A DNA stretch of 50,596 bases, taken from positions 27,816 through 78,411 of the forward strand of contig JAPYTO010000004.1 in assembly GCA_029941865.1 (NCBI GenBank), in the 5' to 3' direction. A program made the position numbers and the translations under genes. Below the pieces are notes generated by a model. That model was not told the origin of the DNA and searched no databases. It saw nothing but the letters and a program-made list of their open reading frames with translations. Positions 18,182 through 28,149 of this stretch are shown here, piece after piece (the first letter of the stretch is position 1; every line of letters starts with the position of its first letter). The stretch is from Fuerstiella sp. GTDB taxonomy: Bacteria > Planctomycetota > Planctomycetia > Planctomycetales > Planctomycetaceae.

Positions 18182-19570
18182 ATGATTCCATGTTCCAGAC
18201 GACTGGCACTTCAATCGGCCTCCTGCGGTTTCGGATATCTGGCGTTCGCCGGACTGGCAACCGAAGCGGCGCGTGCGGCCACGGCGGTAGCTCCGCTGGC
18301 GCCGAAGGAAACTCACTTTGCCGCAACTGCAAAGCGAGTCATCTTTCTGTGCATGCGCGGCGGGCCGTCTCATGTTGACACGTTCGATGACAAGCCCGCG
18401 CTGAAAGAGCATGCAGGCGAGGCACCGGGAGACATTGAAGGGGCTGCCAGTCAGAACGGTCGCAAATTGATGCCGTCCCCGTGGAAGTTCCAACAGCATG
18501 GCGAAAGCGGGTTGCCGATTTCCGACCTGTACCCGAACCTGGCAAAACACGCTGACGATCTTTGTCTGATCAACGGAGCTCACACGACGCTGCCTAACCA
18601 TCCACAGGCACTGGTGCAGCTGCATACTGGTCAATTCCAGTTTGTCCGACCGTCTGTCGGTTCATGGGTGTTGTATGGACTGGGAACGGAAAACCAGGAC
18701 CTGCCTGGATTTGTCACTCTCAAACCACCGTCACGACTGGGAGGCGCTCAGAATTACGGTAGCGCGTTTCTGCCAGCCGTCTATCAGGGAACGCCGATGG
18801 GCAGCAGCGGACAGTCAATTCAGGACGCGAAGATCGGCAACATTTCGAATCCTCGCTTTGATGTCGTAACGCAACGAAAGCAGATGGATCTGCTGCAGGA
18901 AGCCAACCGCGATCTGCTGCGGCGGCACGAACCCAACTCACAAATGGAAGGAGTGATCGAATCCTATGAATTGGCGTTCAGAATGCAGGCCGCCGTGCCA
19001 AAGCTAATGGACTTAAGCGACGAAACGCAGCAGACGATGAAGCAGTACGGAATCGGTCAGAAACAGACCGACGACTTTGGCCAGATGTGCCTGATGGCTC
19101 GTCGCTTCGCTGAAGCGGGCGTGCGTTATATTGAACTGACTCATGAAGGCTGGGATCAGCACAAGGGCTTGAAGGCTCGATTGACCAGTAACTGCGGTGC
19201 CACGGACAAACCGATCGCCGGACTGATCGCCGATCTGAAACAGCGAGGTATGCTGAAGGACACGTTGATTATCTGGGGCGGCGAATTCGGTCGTACTCCT
19301 GCGGCAAAAAAAGCTGATGGCCGCGACCATAACTCAACCGGCTTTTCCGTGTGGATGGCGGGCGGCGGCGTGACAGGTGGCATGAGATACGGAGCGACGG
19401 ACGAGTTTGGCATCACGGCCGTGGAAAACAAATTCCACACACACGATCTGCACGCCACAACTCTGCATTTGCTGGGCCTTGATCACACAAAGCTGACTTA
19501 CCGTTACGCCGGACGCGACTTCCGCCTCACCGACGTCCACGGCAACGTCGCTCACGGCATCATCGGTTGA
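18182..19570 (+). CDS. DUF1501 protein, Tat-type signal, partner of the PSCyt protein
   Basis: The 462-residue protein starts with a twin-arginine-like leader (SRRLALQSASCGFGYLAFAG), so it is probably folded before export. It contains DUF1501 hallmarks: IFLCMRGGPSHVDTFDDKP (metal-binding Asp/His region of the alkaline phosphatase superfamily), RYIELTHEGWDQH, and LIIWGGEFGRTPAAKKADGRDHN near the C-terminus. By fold it resembles sulfatases and phosphatases, but no activity is established for the family. It is the second gene of a PSCyt-DUF1501 pair; a complex or shared substrate is inferred from constant co-occurrence in planctomycetes. Confidence 0.93.
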   Translation: MIPCSRRLALQSASCGFGYLAFAGLATEAARAATAVAPLAPKETHFAATAKRVIFLCMRGGPSHVDTFDDKPALKEHAGEAPGDIEGAASQNGRKLMPSPWKFQQHGESGLPISDLYPNLAKHADDLCLINGAHTTLPNHPQALVQLHTGQFQFVRPSVGSWVLYGLGTENQDLPGFVTLKPPSRLGGAQNYGSAFLPAVYQGTPMGSSGQSIQDAKIGNISNPRFDVVTQRKQMDLLQEANRDLLRRHEPNSQMEGVIESYELAFRMQAAVPKLMDLSDETQQTMKQYGIGQKQTDDFGQMCLMARRFAEAGVRYIELTHEGWDQHKGLKARLTSNCGATDKPIAGLIADLKQRGMLKDTLIIWGGEFGRTPAAKKADGRDHNSTGFSVWMAGGGVTGGMRYGATDEFGITAVENKFHTHDLHATTLHLLGLDHTKLTYRYAGRDFRLTDVHGNVAHGIIG

Positions 19571-19632
19571 TGCAGCATGGACGCGTCTGTCGTGTCGCAG
19601 CTCCGGCGAGCAGTTTCGCAGCTGAACGGTGG

Positions 19633-19652
19633 CCGAAGTCGCAGCACTTCGG
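19633..19652. terminator. Hairpin between convergent genes
   Basis: A 7-bp stem CCGAAGT / ACTTCGG with a 6-nt loop sits in the 93-nt gap between the DUF1501 gene and the convergent transglutaminase-like gene. It lacks a T-run on either side; a two-way terminator is plausible from position. Confidence 0.4.
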
Positions 19653-19663
19653 TGAAGCGCGCT

Positions 19664-21283
19664 CTACCGATCAGAAATGACTCTGACCTCGGCGCGGCCG
19701 GCCAGGTCAAGGACGGGCAGAAACAGAACAATGCCGCTGCTCATTTCATCGGGCATTTCTGAATCCGCAAGTTTCAGGTGCGTCACATTCGATTTCACTG
19801 AGCCGATGGTCGAATCGAATGGAATCCATTCACTGCCGATGAGTGCTTCGACCCACGTGTGGCCGGTGAAACCGAGTTGCTGGTTGGTGTGGACCAGTCC
19901 GGACACAATCCTTGACGGGATTCCTTTGATACGCATCAGGGCTGCCAGCAGCACGGCATGTTCCGTACAGTCACCTCGTAATGCACGAGCAACCTCGTCA
20001 GCAGGAATCAGCGAAGTGGAAAACGCAGAATGCTGCATCTTTGAATGCACAAAGGATTCCAGCCGTCGACAGACTTCGCGTGGATCGGTCTGGCCGGCGG
20101 AAGCAATGAGCGCCATTTTCTGCAGCGTTGCATCCTGCAGCGGCATCCAGTGTGTGGCTGATTGTGACGGCAATATTACGTTTGACGTCCGCAGAGTGCG
20201 TTGCCGTTCGACGATTGATGGAAGCAGCGTGATGCGCGCTGTGGAATCGTTCAGGAGTTGAACTTTTTGAAATATCGTCTCCGGAATCTGTGGCAGAAAG
20301 CCACTCACAACACTTAAATCCAGAACCAGTTGAGTACGGTGGTTATTCGAAAACAGACGATTGACCGGGACAAGGCTTCTGACGGTCAGATCCAGTGACT
20401 TCTCAGACGCAGCACTCAGAGCCTCGGACGCCGACGCCGCATCGATGGTCAGCGTTCCTCCAAGAATTGATTTTTCCTGCCGCAGGACGACCGCAAGCGG
20501 TGCGAATGCGGCAGAACGGTCCTGATTCGCCAACGTCGGTCGCCGCGTGCTGGCCGATTCTCCGCGGGGATCACCTGCAACATCTGAAACGTAAAACGTG
20601 GTCGACTTCGTTGGGGCTGAGCGGGGATAAAAACGGATTCTTCGTGTCGGGACGGGGTTGTCGTTACCGATACGAAGGTTTCGCATCTGTCCGTGAGTGG
20701 CAGTGATGTCCGCGACCGACGCTGATTCCGGAAACAACACGGGCACGACGATCCGGTCACGTGAACTCTGCATGACCTCCGGCAACCACTCGCTGAAGAT
20801 CGGTGATCGGACATTGTCCGGTACGCGAAGATCAAACTCCCTCCGTGTGGCGTTGATTTTTTCCTCAATGTGGAAGACGGAACTGTCACGCCTCAGTTCG
20901 CCACTGCGTTCCATACGGGCTCCGGCCCCGTCAACACGCTGCAGATTGAAACTCAGCAAACGTCCATCCGTTGTTTGTCTGGTCTGCAGCGATGCTCGGA
21001 GTGTCAGATTCTGTCCCAATCGTTTGAGATTCAACTGCGTTTTTCGCTGACAGAGTCTTGTCACCTCTCCGGCATGGTTCATTTGACGAGACTGTACGTG
21101 TTCATACCCAACAGGTTTGCCGTCGAACCTGATGATGAACCAATGGTCCAGTGTGTCCACCAGGCCTGTCTCGTTTTCAATGGCCTCAGAATCATTCAGG
21201 CTGACCAGAAGAAACAACACGACGGCCATGATTCGTACGATTGTCACGCAACGCCCGACGTGTTCGTTGGTTTGCCATGTCAT
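19664..21283 (-). CDS. Secreted transglutaminase-like cysteine protease/peptidase fold protein
   Basis: The C-terminal third carries a transglutaminase-like core: Cys in ALRGDCTEHAVLLAALMR, His in GFTGHTWVEA and Asp in WIPFDSTIG, the expected Cys-His-Asp triad in order. The N-terminal part (about 50-350) is beta-rich and unassigned, as in many planctomycete secreted transglutaminase proteins. A hydrophobic N-terminal segment (MAVVLFLLVSLNDSEA) indicates export. The start is uncertain: MTWQ at 21283 is given; a longer frame begins at 21316 and a shorter at 21229. Substrate unknown. It is convergent with the DUF1501 gene and divergent from the next gene. Confidence 0.85.
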   Translation of the reverse strand: MTWQTNEHVGRCVTIVRIMAVVLFLLVSLNDSEAIENETGLVDTLDHWFIIRFDGKPVGYEHVQSRQMNHAGEVTRLCQRKTQLNLKRLGQNLTLRASLQTRQTTDGRLLSFNLQRVDGAGARMERSGELRRDSSVFHIEEKINATRREFDLRVPDNVRSPIFSEWLPEVMQSSRDRIVVPVLFPESASVADITATHGQMRNLRIGNDNPVPTRRIRFYPRSAPTKSTTFYVSDVAGDPRGESASTRRPTLANQDRSAAFAPLAVVLRQEKSILGGTLTIDAASASEALSAASEKSLDLTVRSLVPVNRLFSNNHRTQLVLDLSVVSGFLPQIPETIFQKVQLLNDSTARITLLPSIVERQRTLRTSNVILPSQSATHWMPLQDATLQKMALIASAGQTDPREVCRRLESFVHSKMQHSAFSTSLIPADEVARALRGDCTEHAVLLAALMRIKGIPSRIVSGLVHTNQQLGFTGHTWVEALIGSEWIPFDSTIGSVKSNVTHLKLADSEMPDEMSSGIVLFLPVLDLAGRAEVRVISDR

Positions 21284-21715
21284 GCTGCCGACAGAGGATG
21301 GGAACAGCAGAGGCATGGAAGTACGTTTCCGTTAGCTGGGACAGTTTTCAGGCGATGATTCCGGTGGTCTTTGCCGGATGTACAGATTCCTCGGATTATG
21401 CCGCTGTACCAATGCGCCGGAATAGTTTCGCAGGACCGCACGTTCGTGTCTGCGCTGAACCGGAATGGCAGGATTTCCGGGAACGTTGCAAATGATTCTC
21501 ATCCCGCGCGGATTGGATGCTAGGTTTGCACCGAGCAGCATGTATCCCCACCGGGGACGTGTGCTGGTGTCTGACAATAACGTCAGCCACTGGTATGAGA
21601 ATCTGATGAGGCTGGCCCTCGGACGATGTGAGCGACCGCGTGCAACAGAGAATCTGCTCCCGTTGGTCGCTCAACTTGATTCAACCACAACAAGTTTTCA
21701 TCGAGAAAAAGTCTA
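21284..21715. other. Divergent intergenic region, no gene seen
   Basis: About 430 nt between the transglutaminase-like gene (minus) and the 227-residue protein (plus). A plus frame at 21465 overlaps the following start codon and has no domain features; it was not accepted. Promoters for both genes should lie here. Confidence 0.4.
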
Positions 21716-22399
21716 ATGGGATTCCTGAAGAAGTTCTTGAAAACGAGCTACCGCGACGGCGACACACCGCACGGTGTCAGCAGCTTCCGGAGTCTTTCCG
21801 AAAACCAGCTGGAAGAACATATGAGTGTTGCTCGCTATGGCGAGTTCACGCTGACGGATGCAGTCCGGCCATCGTACAACCTGGAAGTCATTCCGGAAAC
21901 GGGATACCGGCACGAATGGTATGTCGACGCAGAGTCCGGCGCACGTATTCCAGTGCTGATGAGTTCCGTGAGCCGAGAGCGGTTGTTCGACACATTTCTT
22001 TCCCTGTTGGACCCGCTGGGTGAGTCCGTTGACGTCGTTCTGGAAACCAGTCACGACAAAAACAACGGCCAGCACACAGATCTCTACCGTGAACAGATCG
22101 ACCTGCCGGTCCTGCAGAGTATTCTTCTTGACTTTGAAGATCTGCTGCTTGACGACGGATGCTGCGGCATCGCGGTTTTGAATCCGCGCAAGCCAATGGA
22201 AGTCCAGCTCGACGAACATAAATTGCTATTCGTTTACGGCCATGACAATTCGGAGTACGAACTGGCACTGGACGACAATCGGGTTGCGTGTCGCGAAGAA
22301 ATACGATTCATCACTGAAGCCGAGCACGTCCATTCTTCCAGCGATGAGTTTCAGGAACGATTCGAACAGTTGTGCTATCACCTTGGTATTGACGAGTAA
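21716..22399 (+). CDS. Conserved hypothetical acidic protein (227 aa)
   Basis: A soluble, acidic protein with no signal peptide or membrane segment. Noticeable stretches are SYRDGDTPHGVSSFRSLS near the N-terminus and LLDFEDLLLDDGCCGIAVLN near residue 140. I do not recognise a family. The even, folded-looking composition and a clean ATG start suggest a real gene. It precedes the lipoprotein gene at 22539 by 139 nt on the same strand, and co-transcription is possible. Confidence 0.75.
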   Translation: MGFLKKFLKTSYRDGDTPHGVSSFRSLSENQLEEHMSVARYGEFTLTDAVRPSYNLEVIPETGYRHEWYVDAESGARIPVLMSSVSRERLFDTFLSLLDPLGESVDVVLETSHDKNNGQHTDLYREQIDLPVLQSILLDFEDLLLDDGCCGIAVLNPRKPMEVQLDEHKLLFVYGHDNSEYELALDDNRVACREEIRFITEAEHVHSSSDEFQERFEQLCYHLGIDE

Positions 22400-22538
22400 C
22401 ACTTCATTTCGAACGAGATGAAGACAAGAACTGTGGCCACTCATTCCGGGACGGAAGTTCCGTGCAGTGGCGACATCACATAGCTGCTGGTTGCCGACCA
22501 ACATGGATGCAGTCGCAAGCTGGCATTGGAGTTTTGCG

Positions 22539-23555
22539 ATGTGGATTCCCCCTCACATTCGCAGCATTGGTGGTTCGCCTTTACGACTGATTCTCATGGC
22601 ATCAGTCTGCGCCGCCGGAAGCTGTGGTTGTACCAGCATTCCCAGATTTTCGGGTTCCCCGGAGTCGACCGGCGTAACGGCGCTGTCTCCGGGCATGGCT
22701 CCGGCCTTTGATTCCCTCACCAGCTCTGGTGACTCCGATCGGTTACGGCCGATCGTTGAGACGACAGCGTTCCGGTGGGAGCCTCTGGCAACCAGCGCCG
22801 ATGGCCGCGACATCGAAGGGATTACGATCGGTCAAACCGGTTATCGCACACTGGTTCTGGGTAGTCTGGCCGGACACGACCCGGTAGCAATTTCATTGAC
22901 TGAACAGCTGGCGGAATACCTGCACCAGAACAGACTTATCCTCGGTGGAGTGCATTCTCTGGTTGTGAGGAACTCAAATCCGGACGGCATGGCAATGTCG
23001 CGCCGAGAGAACGGCAACGGCGTTTATCTCAATCGTAGATTTCCGACCAGCACGGTTGCAGACAACGAATTTCAGAACACTGAACCGGAAGTCCGTTTCA
23101 TTCTCGCGACCGTGCAGGAGTTTCAACCACAACGTGTGATCCATATTCGATCGTTCAGCGGAGATCGAGGCGTTGTGGCTTCGAGTTCCGGCGCTGCGGA
23201 TGCAGCACGAGATGTTGCGACCTGGCTGGGGTTTGGCTTTGTGGAGCTTCCCGGTGAATCCGCCGACGGTACACTCGAACAGTTTCTGTCGACCTCGAAA
23301 ACCTGCGAAATCGTGACGATCGCGATTCCCGCGTCATCGAAAAAGAATAAAGTTAGAGAAGCATACGGAGACGCGATTCTGAACCTGCTGCTGGCGGATG
23401 ATTACACCACGCGCGAATTGGCCAGGTCAAAATCGAACGGTGCTTCGGCGGATCGACGCGGCCGCAAGACTGACGATTATCATACGCCGAACAGCTTCGG
23501 TGCATCTGAACGCGACTCCGACGCACAGGCGGATAACTTACGGCGACGACCGTAG
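22539..23555 (+). CDS. M14-like (succinylglutamate desuccinylase/carboxypeptidase) lipoprotein with altered zinc ligands
   Basis: GGAG lies 9 nt before the ATG at 22539, so this start is preferred over 22467. A signal segment (LRLILMASVCAAGSCGC) ends in a Cys that could be lipidated. The mature part resembles M14/MpaA peptidases: VVRNSNPDGMAMSRRENGNGVYLNRRFP matches the NPDG...R.N..G.DLNRNFP block. The zinc-binding HxxE near the N-terminus is changed: GGIHGDEP of active enzymes aligns with GSLAGHDP, so the ligand His is shifted and Glu is Asp. Possibly a non-catalytic peptidoglycan-peptide binder. The last roughly 60 residues are charged and disordered. Confidence 0.72.
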   Translation: MWIPPHIRSIGGSPLRLILMASVCAAGSCGCTSIPRFSGSPESTGVTALSPGMAPAFDSLTSSGDSDRLRPIVETTAFRWEPLATSADGRDIEGITIGQTGYRTLVLGSLAGHDPVAISLTEQLAEYLHQNRLILGGVHSLVVRNSNPDGMAMSRRENGNGVYLNRRFPTSTVADNEFQNTEPEVRFILATVQEFQPQRVIHIRSFSGDRGVVASSSGAADAARDVATWLGFGFVELPGESADGTLEQFLSTSKTCEIVTIAIPASSKKNKVREAYGDAILNLLLADDYTTRELARSKSNGASADRRGRKTDDYHTPNSFGASERDSDAQADNLRRRP

Positions 23556-23806
23556 GAAAACACAAAGGGGACGCAGCCAGTAGTGTTCGGCGCTGTGTTT
23601 GTACGATTGCCGAAACACAGACGGAAGATCTTTTGCACCGGGCTGTCCCTGCCTCCTCCCGGTCAACGCAAATATCCCACAAGCCCCATATAAACACCCA
23701 TGCACCAGGATGGGGTGGCTGCGTCGACGCTATCGGTGCTTCGGGTAGGGTTTTACCGGCGCGACTGATGTTGTCGATACAACTGTGTTCCGGTAATTTC
23801 TGCCAC
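23556..23806. other. Intergenic region upstream of the 736-residue membrane protein
   Basis: The reading frame is open to TTG 23633, but the translated sequence is unlike a protein N-terminus. No terminator or repeat was identified with confidence. Confidence 0.35.
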
Positions 23807-26017
23807 ATGGCTGTTGTCCACGAAGTCGGGAGTCAACTTCTGCAGCCGTTGGCCGGGACAATTTCGGTCGCGAGGCCCCTGATGCAGCAATTATCGAGTT
23901 CGGTCGAAGGAACGATTCGGCTCGAAACCAGCCCACCTGAAAACCACCTCGGACTATTGTCCGCGGACGGATCGTGGCGTCCCAAACAGGTTGAATCTGT
24001 TTTGACTCTGGGAAGCGGCCGCGCCGCGCGCGCGGTACTGGTGAAGGCAACCGATTCTGCGGGCGATCATCATCTGTGCGTGGAGAAAATCTTCCGTCCC
24101 GGCTTGCTGACACGATTCATCTATCGCTGCGCGTTTCAGGCTTCGTTTGGGTATCAGGTTTCCGAGGACGCGATCCTTGCGTGCTTTTACCGTCGCCGCG
24201 TCGCCGGCGCTCTGATACAGGTTTTCATGCCGGAGACCCGAGTTGCCCAACCGCTCTACGCTCGTTGGGATGCGGAGTCTTCGGCGTACGCTCTGGGCAG
24301 CGAATTGATTCAGGGGCGTGGCATTCGCCCAGGAGCCGCCAACTTCCGCATGTTGCGAAACCTGCTGCCGTGGACATCGTCAGCGGACCAGAAGCAATCG
24401 GCGGAAGAGATCGACGAACTGCTGGACCTGATGTCACGTCTGGAATCATTGCTGCGTGAGTCCGGATTAGTCGGTTCCGGGTGGCAGGTTAGTAAAGCGG
24501 CCGTGGTTTCGACGGCCAACCTTTTGCGTACTGACGAAGGCTACGTCATCGTTGATCTGGAATCGGGCATTCCCGCGATGTTGGTATCGCACTACGTCGC
24601 CGCCGGACTGCGTTTGAGGTCATTGCCCCTGTTCGACGACCTCGACGCAACGACGCTGCACACCTATCTCGAAACCCATCATGTACGCATCCAGGCAACT
24701 CTGGGTGACGACGGATCCGAGCAATTGGAGTCCGATGTAGAACGGCTCGTACAACACTCAGCCAACTGGAAGCTGGCTGAAATTGCGGTCGCGAGGCAGC
24801 GATTGCCATTTTTCGGTGCGAGCTTTCAAACGATCTACCGCAAGCGATGTCTGGACATCTGGCACAGGAACGAGATCACTGACAACCCGACGAACGAGCG
24901 GTTTCGAAGCAGTTCCCGTCTGTTCACTCGACTAACGTACTGGTGCGGATGCATCCCCGGACCATTGGGGCGATTTACGCAACGGTACAGTGGAAACAAA
25001 ACGTATCGCGGACGCGTCCACAAATTGGTCACGAACGCCAATGTTCGTCGCACAGCTGTAGCAGACTTTTGTGAGCGAAAAACAAAAGAGTTTTCGGCGG
25101 AAGGTCGAATTGCCGACGGGCGTCTCTTTGCCGGGCCGGGTCTGCGTTTTCAAACCAACTGGCTGATGTCAAGAGTATTGCCTGCGGCTGCCCATCGTTG
25201 GTTCTCTGACGCTGCACACCGCCGTCATCAGATGGTGCGACTGTTTCTGCTGATCGTATCCAGTCGATTTCAGCGAGCGTTCGGCCAATTGCAGATTCGT
25301 TCAGCAATTCGGGAATGGGAACAGTCCGGCCGTCTTTTTCCCGAGGAACATGCGGCACTGCTGCAGTCCTGTGAGTCTCAGGAACTGGATGAATATGCTC
25401 GCTGTTTTGGCATGCATCTGAGTATCAAACTTGCAACCCCGGTGTTGATGCCACTGAAGGTTGGAGGATTCGCGGCTTTTGCTGCCACTGGAAGTTTCCT
25501 GTATTTGCTGCCGGTCATTGTGTCGCCGATCCTGCGGACGTTGATCACGTTGATTCGCATGATTGGCAACGTGCGCAAGGGGACGGCGTACGGTGAAGCT
25601 CTGTTAATCGGAACTTTGCCGGTGATCGGGAATCTGGCCTTTCCGATACAGATGTATTCGTCACATCCTCGGCTTTCCACATTCCTGATCCGCGATGCGG
25701 TCGCTCGAATGTCTCGATTTTTTCCCATCTACGGTGGGCGTGATTCGCGACTTGAGATCGCTGCGATCAAAGCAGCCAGTATTCCCCTGGAGTTGCTGGA
25801 TTTTGGAACTGGGGTGACACGGCGAATTCGCAGCTGGTTTTGGAAGAACCGTGACACAGCCGCGACAACGACGATCCGGTTTCCATCGATCTCTCGCTGG
25901 GACAGGATGGCAAACGAGCAGTTGGAACTCATAAAAACGGCAGAGGCAGAAAAACAGTCGATCGCCGAACGTATTGAAAATGCAATGCCACCACGGTTGG
26001 CACGCAGAGCCGCGTGA
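23807..26017 (+). CDS. Large membrane protein with possible kinase-like N-terminal domain
   Basis: About 736 residues from ATG 23807; an ATG at 23768 is also possible. The N-terminal 300 residues suggest a divergent kinase fold: LTLGSGRAARAVLVKA (loop-like), a lysine in LCVEKIF, and the strand GYVIVDLESGIPAML resembling an Mg-binding DxE motif preceded by TANLL. The HxD catalytic Asp is not seen, so it may be a pseudokinase. The C-terminal half is Arg-rich with two or three hydrophobic segments (VLMPLKVGGFAAFAATGSFLYLL, VIVSPILRTLITL, LLIGTLPVIGNLAF), so it is membrane-anchored. No family recognised. It is followed by two more genes on the same strand, ending in a PAP2 phosphatase. Confidence 0.72.
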   Translation: MAVVHEVGSQLLQPLAGTISVARPLMQQLSSSVEGTIRLETSPPENHLGLLSADGSWRPKQVESVLTLGSGRAARAVLVKATDSAGDHHLCVEKIFRPGLLTRFIYRCAFQASFGYQVSEDAILACFYRRRVAGALIQVFMPETRVAQPLYARWDAESSAYALGSELIQGRGIRPGAANFRMLRNLLPWTSSADQKQSAEEIDELLDLMSRLESLLRESGLVGSGWQVSKAAVVSTANLLRTDEGYVIVDLESGIPAMLVSHYVAAGLRLRSLPLFDDLDATTLHTYLETHHVRIQATLGDDGSEQLESDVERLVQHSANWKLAEIAVARQRLPFFGASFQTIYRKRCLDIWHRNEITDNPTNERFRSSSRLFTRLTYWCGCIPGPLGRFTQRYSGNKTYRGRVHKLVTNANVRRTAVADFCERKTKEFSAEGRIADGRLFAGPGLRFQTNWLMSRVLPAAAHRWFSDAAHRRHQMVRLFLLIVSSRFQRAFGQLQIRSAIREWEQSGRLFPEEHAALLQSCESQELDEYARCFGMHLSIKLATPVLMPLKVGGFAAFAATGSFLYLLPVIVSPILRTLITLIRMIGNVRKGTAYGEALLIGTLPVIGNLAFPIQMYSSHPRLSTFLIRDAVARMSRFFPIYGGRDSRLEIAAIKAASIPLELLDFGTGVTRRIRSWFWKNRDTAATTTIRFPSISRWDRMANEQLELIKTAEAEKQSIAERIENAMPPRLARRAA

Positions 26018-26193
26018 AGGGTTCCACAGGGACAGTCTTCGGTTAGCGCAGGGTGCATTTGCTGTTATCGTTAGCACACGTGACAGACTCTAAGTGTCCC
26101 CATCAACGCAAACAGACTCAAACCATTCGTGCGGTGCCACGAGACCGACTTTGCAGGTCGGCCGCTGACCGCTTCCAGGATCAAGCAATCGAC

Positions 26194-26505
26194 ATGTCAA
26201 ATCGAAATTATTCGCCGCACCAACAGAAGGTCATTAAGCGGTACTACGACAACCGCGACGCCATCGACGATCAGCGTCTAAGTGAACTGGTGACAAATCT
26301 GTATCTGGCCACGGGCAAAAAACAGGAAAAGATGTGGGATACCGCAGAACAGATCATGAATCGTATGGGGCTGCCGGAATCCCGTATTCAACACGTCATG
26401 GACGTACGTGACCCGGCCGTTCTGGCGAAAATTGTCGAGGAGCTGCTTAGCGGGAAGCTGCAGAAAAAGAAAAAACCAAAATCGGCTGAGAAGAACGCCG
26501 GTTGA
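26194..26505 (+). CDS. Small conserved helical protein (103 aa) with Lys-rich tail
   Basis: MSNRNYSPHQQKVIKRYYDN begins a basic, predicted helical protein with an acidic middle and a tail of LQKKKKPKSAEKN. No signal peptide or membrane segment. I recall close relatives in other planctomycetes but no function. It ends 7 nt before the PAP2 gene, so the two are likely translated from one transcript. The longer frame from 26053 is rejected because the family-like start is MSNRNY. Confidence 0.75.
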   Translation: MSNRNYSPHQQKVIKRYYDNRDAIDDQRLSELVTNLYLATGKKQEKMWDTAEQIMNRMGLPESRIQHVMDVRDPAVLAKIVEELLSGKLQKKKKPKSAEKNAG

Positions 26506-26512
26506 TGCCATC

Positions 26513-27361
26513 ATGAAAAAGGAGGACGCACAATTGTTTCGACCACGGATGGTTCTTTCCCTTTCCCTACTGGCGACAGCCTTGCTTGGCAGTTGGCTGT
26601 ATCCGGCGAGTCGGACCGTGTGGAACGAATTGGATGAAGCAACATTTCGATTGTTGAACGGTTCGCTGAATTCGCTGCAGGACGTGCCCGGCTGGACGGC
26701 CATGTGGGCGTATATGAACATTCGTTTCTTCGACGTCGTGGTCCTGATTCTCATGACGTCATTCCTGTGGACGCCAGGCGTCACGTTTCCGAAAGCCGAA
26801 ATCCCGGCGGGCACTGTCAGGTTTGCCGTGCTGCTGCTCTGTCTGCTGGCGGTCCGCGGGGGGTTTCACGGAGTTGTGCTTTTCTTTGACTGGAGCCGTC
26901 CAGGTCCATCGCTGGTTTACGAACCATGCGTGCGATTGAGTGAACTCTACCCACACCTGCAGACGAAGGACTGCTCACCCAAAAGTTTTCCGGGCGACCA
27001 TGCGGCCGTGACAATGCTGTGGGCCGGATTCACGTTGATATCGACACGCAACCGCTGGACTCCGCTGGTCCTTCTGCTCACTGTCTTCTTGATGCTGCCA
27101 CGACTGGTCGGTGGAGCTCATGCGCTAAGCGACGATCTTGTGGGCGGAGCGTTTGTGACTCTGATTACACTTGCCTTTGCGGCAGGAACACCTTTGCTAA
27201 GCATGGTCTCCGATCGTGTGTCTGCCCTGGTCGACCCGCTGATCGATTGGGTGGTGCGCATGTTGCCGTTTCGCGGTCAGAACATTGCTGACTGCACCTC
27301 AGTGGAACCGTCCCAACACCAACGTCCTGCAACAGAGGACGACCAGCGACCAGCTGCCTAA
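26513..27361 (+). CDS. PAP2-family membrane phosphatase
   Basis: An integral membrane phosphatase of the type-2 phosphatidic acid phosphatase superfamily, acting on lipid phosphates or undecaprenyl pyrophosphate. The start MKKEDAQLFR is followed by about six TM segments. Motif 2 appears as SFPGDHAAV and motif 3 as RLVGGAHALSDDLVGG (R...H...D), both with catalytic His residues; motif 1 is less clear, near RPGPSLVYEPC. The pattern recalls LpxE/LpxT-type enzymes, but the exact substrate is open. The C-terminal 30 residues are a hydrophilic tail. It lies 7 nt after the small helical protein. Confidence 0.85.
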   Translation: MKKEDAQLFRPRMVLSLSLLATALLGSWLYPASRTVWNELDEATFRLLNGSLNSLQDVPGWTAMWAYMNIRFFDVVVLILMTSFLWTPGVTFPKAEIPAGTVRFAVLLLCLLAVRGGFHGVVLFFDWSRPGPSLVYEPCVRLSELYPHLQTKDCSPKSFPGDHAAVTMLWAGFTLISTRNRWTPLVLLLTVFLMLPRLVGGAHALSDDLVGGAFVTLITLAFAAGTPLLSMVSDRVSALVDPLIDWVVRMLPFRGQNIADCTSVEPSQHQRPATEDDQRPAA

Positions 27362-27385
27362 GTTAGAAAGCACTGCGGCCAGCCG

Positions 27386-28149
27386 TCAGTCGCGACCGCA
27401 CAACGATGCTCGCAGGTATTCCCGATTCAGTCGAGCGATGTTGCTCACAGAGATCTCGGCGGGACAGGCGGCTTCGCATTCTGAGGTATTGGTACAGGAA
27501 CCGAAACCCTCGTCATCCATCTGTGTGACCATGCTGACCACTCGTTCCGAGCGTTCCAGCTGCCCCTGTGGCAGAATGGCCAACTGCGAGACCTTGGCCG
27601 CCACGAACAGCATGGCCGACGCATTTTTGCACGCAGCAACACAGGCACCACAACCGATGCAGGCCGCGGCGTCCATCGCCACTTCCTGTTGACTTCCGGC
27701 GATCGGAATGGCGTTACCGTCAGGTGCGTTTCCGGTGTTGACAGACACGTAGCCGCCAACGGAAATGATTCGGTCGAACGCCGAACGATCCACAACAAGG
27801 TCTCGCACAACGGGGAACGCAGTGGCTCGCCATGGTTCAATCGTGACGGTGTCGCCATCATTGAAGCGACGCATATGCAACTGACAAGTCGTTGTTGCTT
27901 TGTCCGGCCCGTGCGCCTTGCCATTGATCATCAGGCTGCAGGTTCCGCAGATTCCTTCCCGACAGTCGTGATCGAAGGCAACGGGTTCCTCACCGGATTC
28001 GATCAACTGCTCGTTGAGAACGTCCAGCATTTCGAGGAACGACATATGTGTGCTGACGCCGTTCAGCTGATAGTGTTCGAAACGTCCGGGCGTATCCGGA
28101 TCGTTCTGTCGCCACACACGCAGTGTCAGATTGAGTGTTTCACTGCTCA

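Noticed and set aside
21465-21716. Plus-strand 83-codon frame before the 227-residue protein
   Set aside because: It overlaps the next start codon and has no recognisable features.
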